Source: Mugil cephalus
Taxonomy: Eukaryota > Chordata > Actinopteri > Mugiliformes > Mugilidae
Direction: 5' to 3'
DNA length: 64,000 nt
Assembly: GCF_022458985.1 (NCBI RefSeq)
Contig: NC_061779.1
Location: 13,065,001 to 13,129,000, forward strand
Shown piece after piece: positions 63,376-64,000 of the stretch (positions are counted from its first letter, which is position 1; each line of letters starts with the position of its first letter). The notes under the pieces were generated by a model, which was not told the DNA's origin, searched no databases, and saw nothing but the letters and a program-made list of their open reading frames with translations. A program made the translations under genes and the position numbers.

Positions 63376-64000
63376 GGTGGATGTGCGATACCTGGCACTA
63401 TGAAGTGGACGGTGGCAGTGGGGTTCCAGCGGAAACCCACCGGGTTGCACAGCACCGGTGAAGATATAGACTGCTCTGAATGGTAGTCCCAGTTATTTGG
63501 TTTGAGGTTGCGGTTCAGGGCGTAGATGTAGTGCGACAGACGCAGCAGCTGGCCATCGACATCCTTCACCTCGAGCTCCAGAAGATAGCGGCTGCCCTGT
63601 GCCCTGTCCAAGCGCTTCACCACATTGATCACCCGTACCAGTTTAAACCGCCTGCAAAGGATGTCACAATAACGTTACTACATTATCATACAAAAAAACA
63701 ACCAATCCAAATTAGGATGATGGACTTAGATTTATGTTGCCACAACATGAATAACATTTGGACCCACGTACTCATGATGCTTTTCGTTCAGATTGTCCAT
63801 GAAATTCTGGACTATGGGCAAAGCATCGGTGGAGTGCAGCAGCAGGTTTCCTGACACTCCGCAGCGAAGCTCGATCATATCTGAGCGCCACGCGTGTAGG
63901 TCAAGGTGGTCCACCTGAAAGGTTTGGTTCCAGTTGACCTGGAGGTCAAACACTGCTGTAGGGTGAGCCTCATCATCATCACCGTCATCATCATTGTCAT
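57129..64000 (-). CDS. b4galnt4: Beta-1,4-N-acetylgalactosaminyltransferase 3/4 type, C-terminal half (partial)
   Basis: Seven exons in transcript order: up to 64000-63772 (open to the window edge), 63651-63392, 61212-61059, 60975-60903, 60808-60655, 58859-58733 and 57240-57129, all in phase, ending MTKKNK-TGA. These Golgi type II membrane enzymes add GalNAc in beta-1,4 linkage to GlcNAc (LacdiNAc); that is family knowledge. Visible catalytic blocks: [27 protein letters not shown], the metal-binding [35 protein letters not shown] and [16 protein letters not shown]4GALNT3 and B4GALNT4 share all of these; the 11p15.5-like neighbours (MOB2, a troponin I) favour B4GALNT4, so the symbol is an inference. 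The upstream limit of the first exon is open: an acceptor at 63956-63958 would exclude an acidic GAT-repeat stretch (63960-64000) that otherwise reads as coding. Confidence 0.85.
61680..62343. mobile_element. Non-autonomous hAT-type element
   Basis: The 664 bp element starts TAGAGATCGGCCAATAT and ends with the inverse of TAGAGATCAGCCGATAT. It is flanked by a perfect 8 bp direct repeat TCTCAGAC (61672-61679 and 62344-62351), the hAT superfamily target-site size. No transposase frame is present. It lies in the b4galnt intron 61213-63391. Confidence 0.85.
62991..63326 (+). mobile_element. tRNA-derived SINE
   Basis: The head is tRNA-like: GCCCAGGAGGTAGAGCGG supplies an A-box region and GGTTGATTCC (63041-63050) a one-mismatch B box, 35-40 bases downstream. 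A conserved body follows (CCTAGGGCAAGACACTTAACC), then the typical end GTAAGCGCTTTGAGCATC...AAAAGCGCAATATAAAACCAATGCA and an ATT repeat tail. It is in the sense of the + strand, antisense to b4galnt. Confidence 0.8.
63327..63375. repeat. (ATT)n tail of the SINE
   Basis: About 16 uninterrupted ATT units form the SINE 3' tail and end 17 bases from the b4galnt exon at 63392. On the transcript they read as (AAT)n directly after the splice donor GTATCG. Confidence 0.9.

Overview
This window is a piece of a teleost fish nuclear genome. Seven vertebrate protein-coding genes with short exons and GT/AG introns can be read, and the spaces between exons hold fish-type transposons (Tc1-like, hAT-like, a tRNA-derived SINE, LINE 3' tails) and many CA repeats. 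No bacterial, organellar, CRISPR or rRNA signal was seen, and the species cannot be named from the sequence.

Layout, left to right. (1) 476-2591, + strand: the 3' four exons of a MOB2-type kinase activator; its first exon was not recognised. (2) 2592-7350: intergenic, with a decayed Tc1-like copy and a LINE 3' tail. (3) 7356-13214, +: adm2 (adrenomedullin 2/intermedin) prohormone, two coding exons around a 5 kb intron. (4) 17067-19968, +: miox (myo-inositol oxygenase), ten coding exons, complete, 286 aa. (5) 20046-25278, -: lmf2 (lipase maturation factor 2), fourteen coding exons, 747 aa, tail-to-tail with miox. (6) 26046-about 47900, -: c2cd5 (C2 domain protein of the CDP138 type), 27 constitutive coding exons plus what look like one mutually exclusive exon and one cassette exon. 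(7) 51305-54669, +: a troponin I of the slow-skeletal type; nearly all of one intron is a fresh 1.6 kb Tc1-like transposon. (8) about 55533-64000, -: the catalytic 3' half of a beta-1,4-N-acetylgalactosaminyltransferase of the B4GALNT3/4 type, continuing past the right edge; one intron carries a non-autonomous hAT element with a perfect 8 bp target duplication and a tRNA-derived SINE that ends next to a splice donor.

The genes do not form one pathway. What unites them is position: adm2-miox-lmf2 are also neighbours on human 22q13.33, whereas MOB2, TNNI2 and B4GALNT4 lie on human 11p15.5 and C2CD5 on 12p12, so the window looks like a fish-specific mosaic of conserved blocks. Exon structures were built by hand from splice sites, reading phase and family knowledge; every junction listed keeps frame, but none was tested against transcripts. 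The most useful items for follow-up are the c2cd5 alternative exons, a predicted one-nucleotide exon in troponin I, and the very young Tc1-like insertion.
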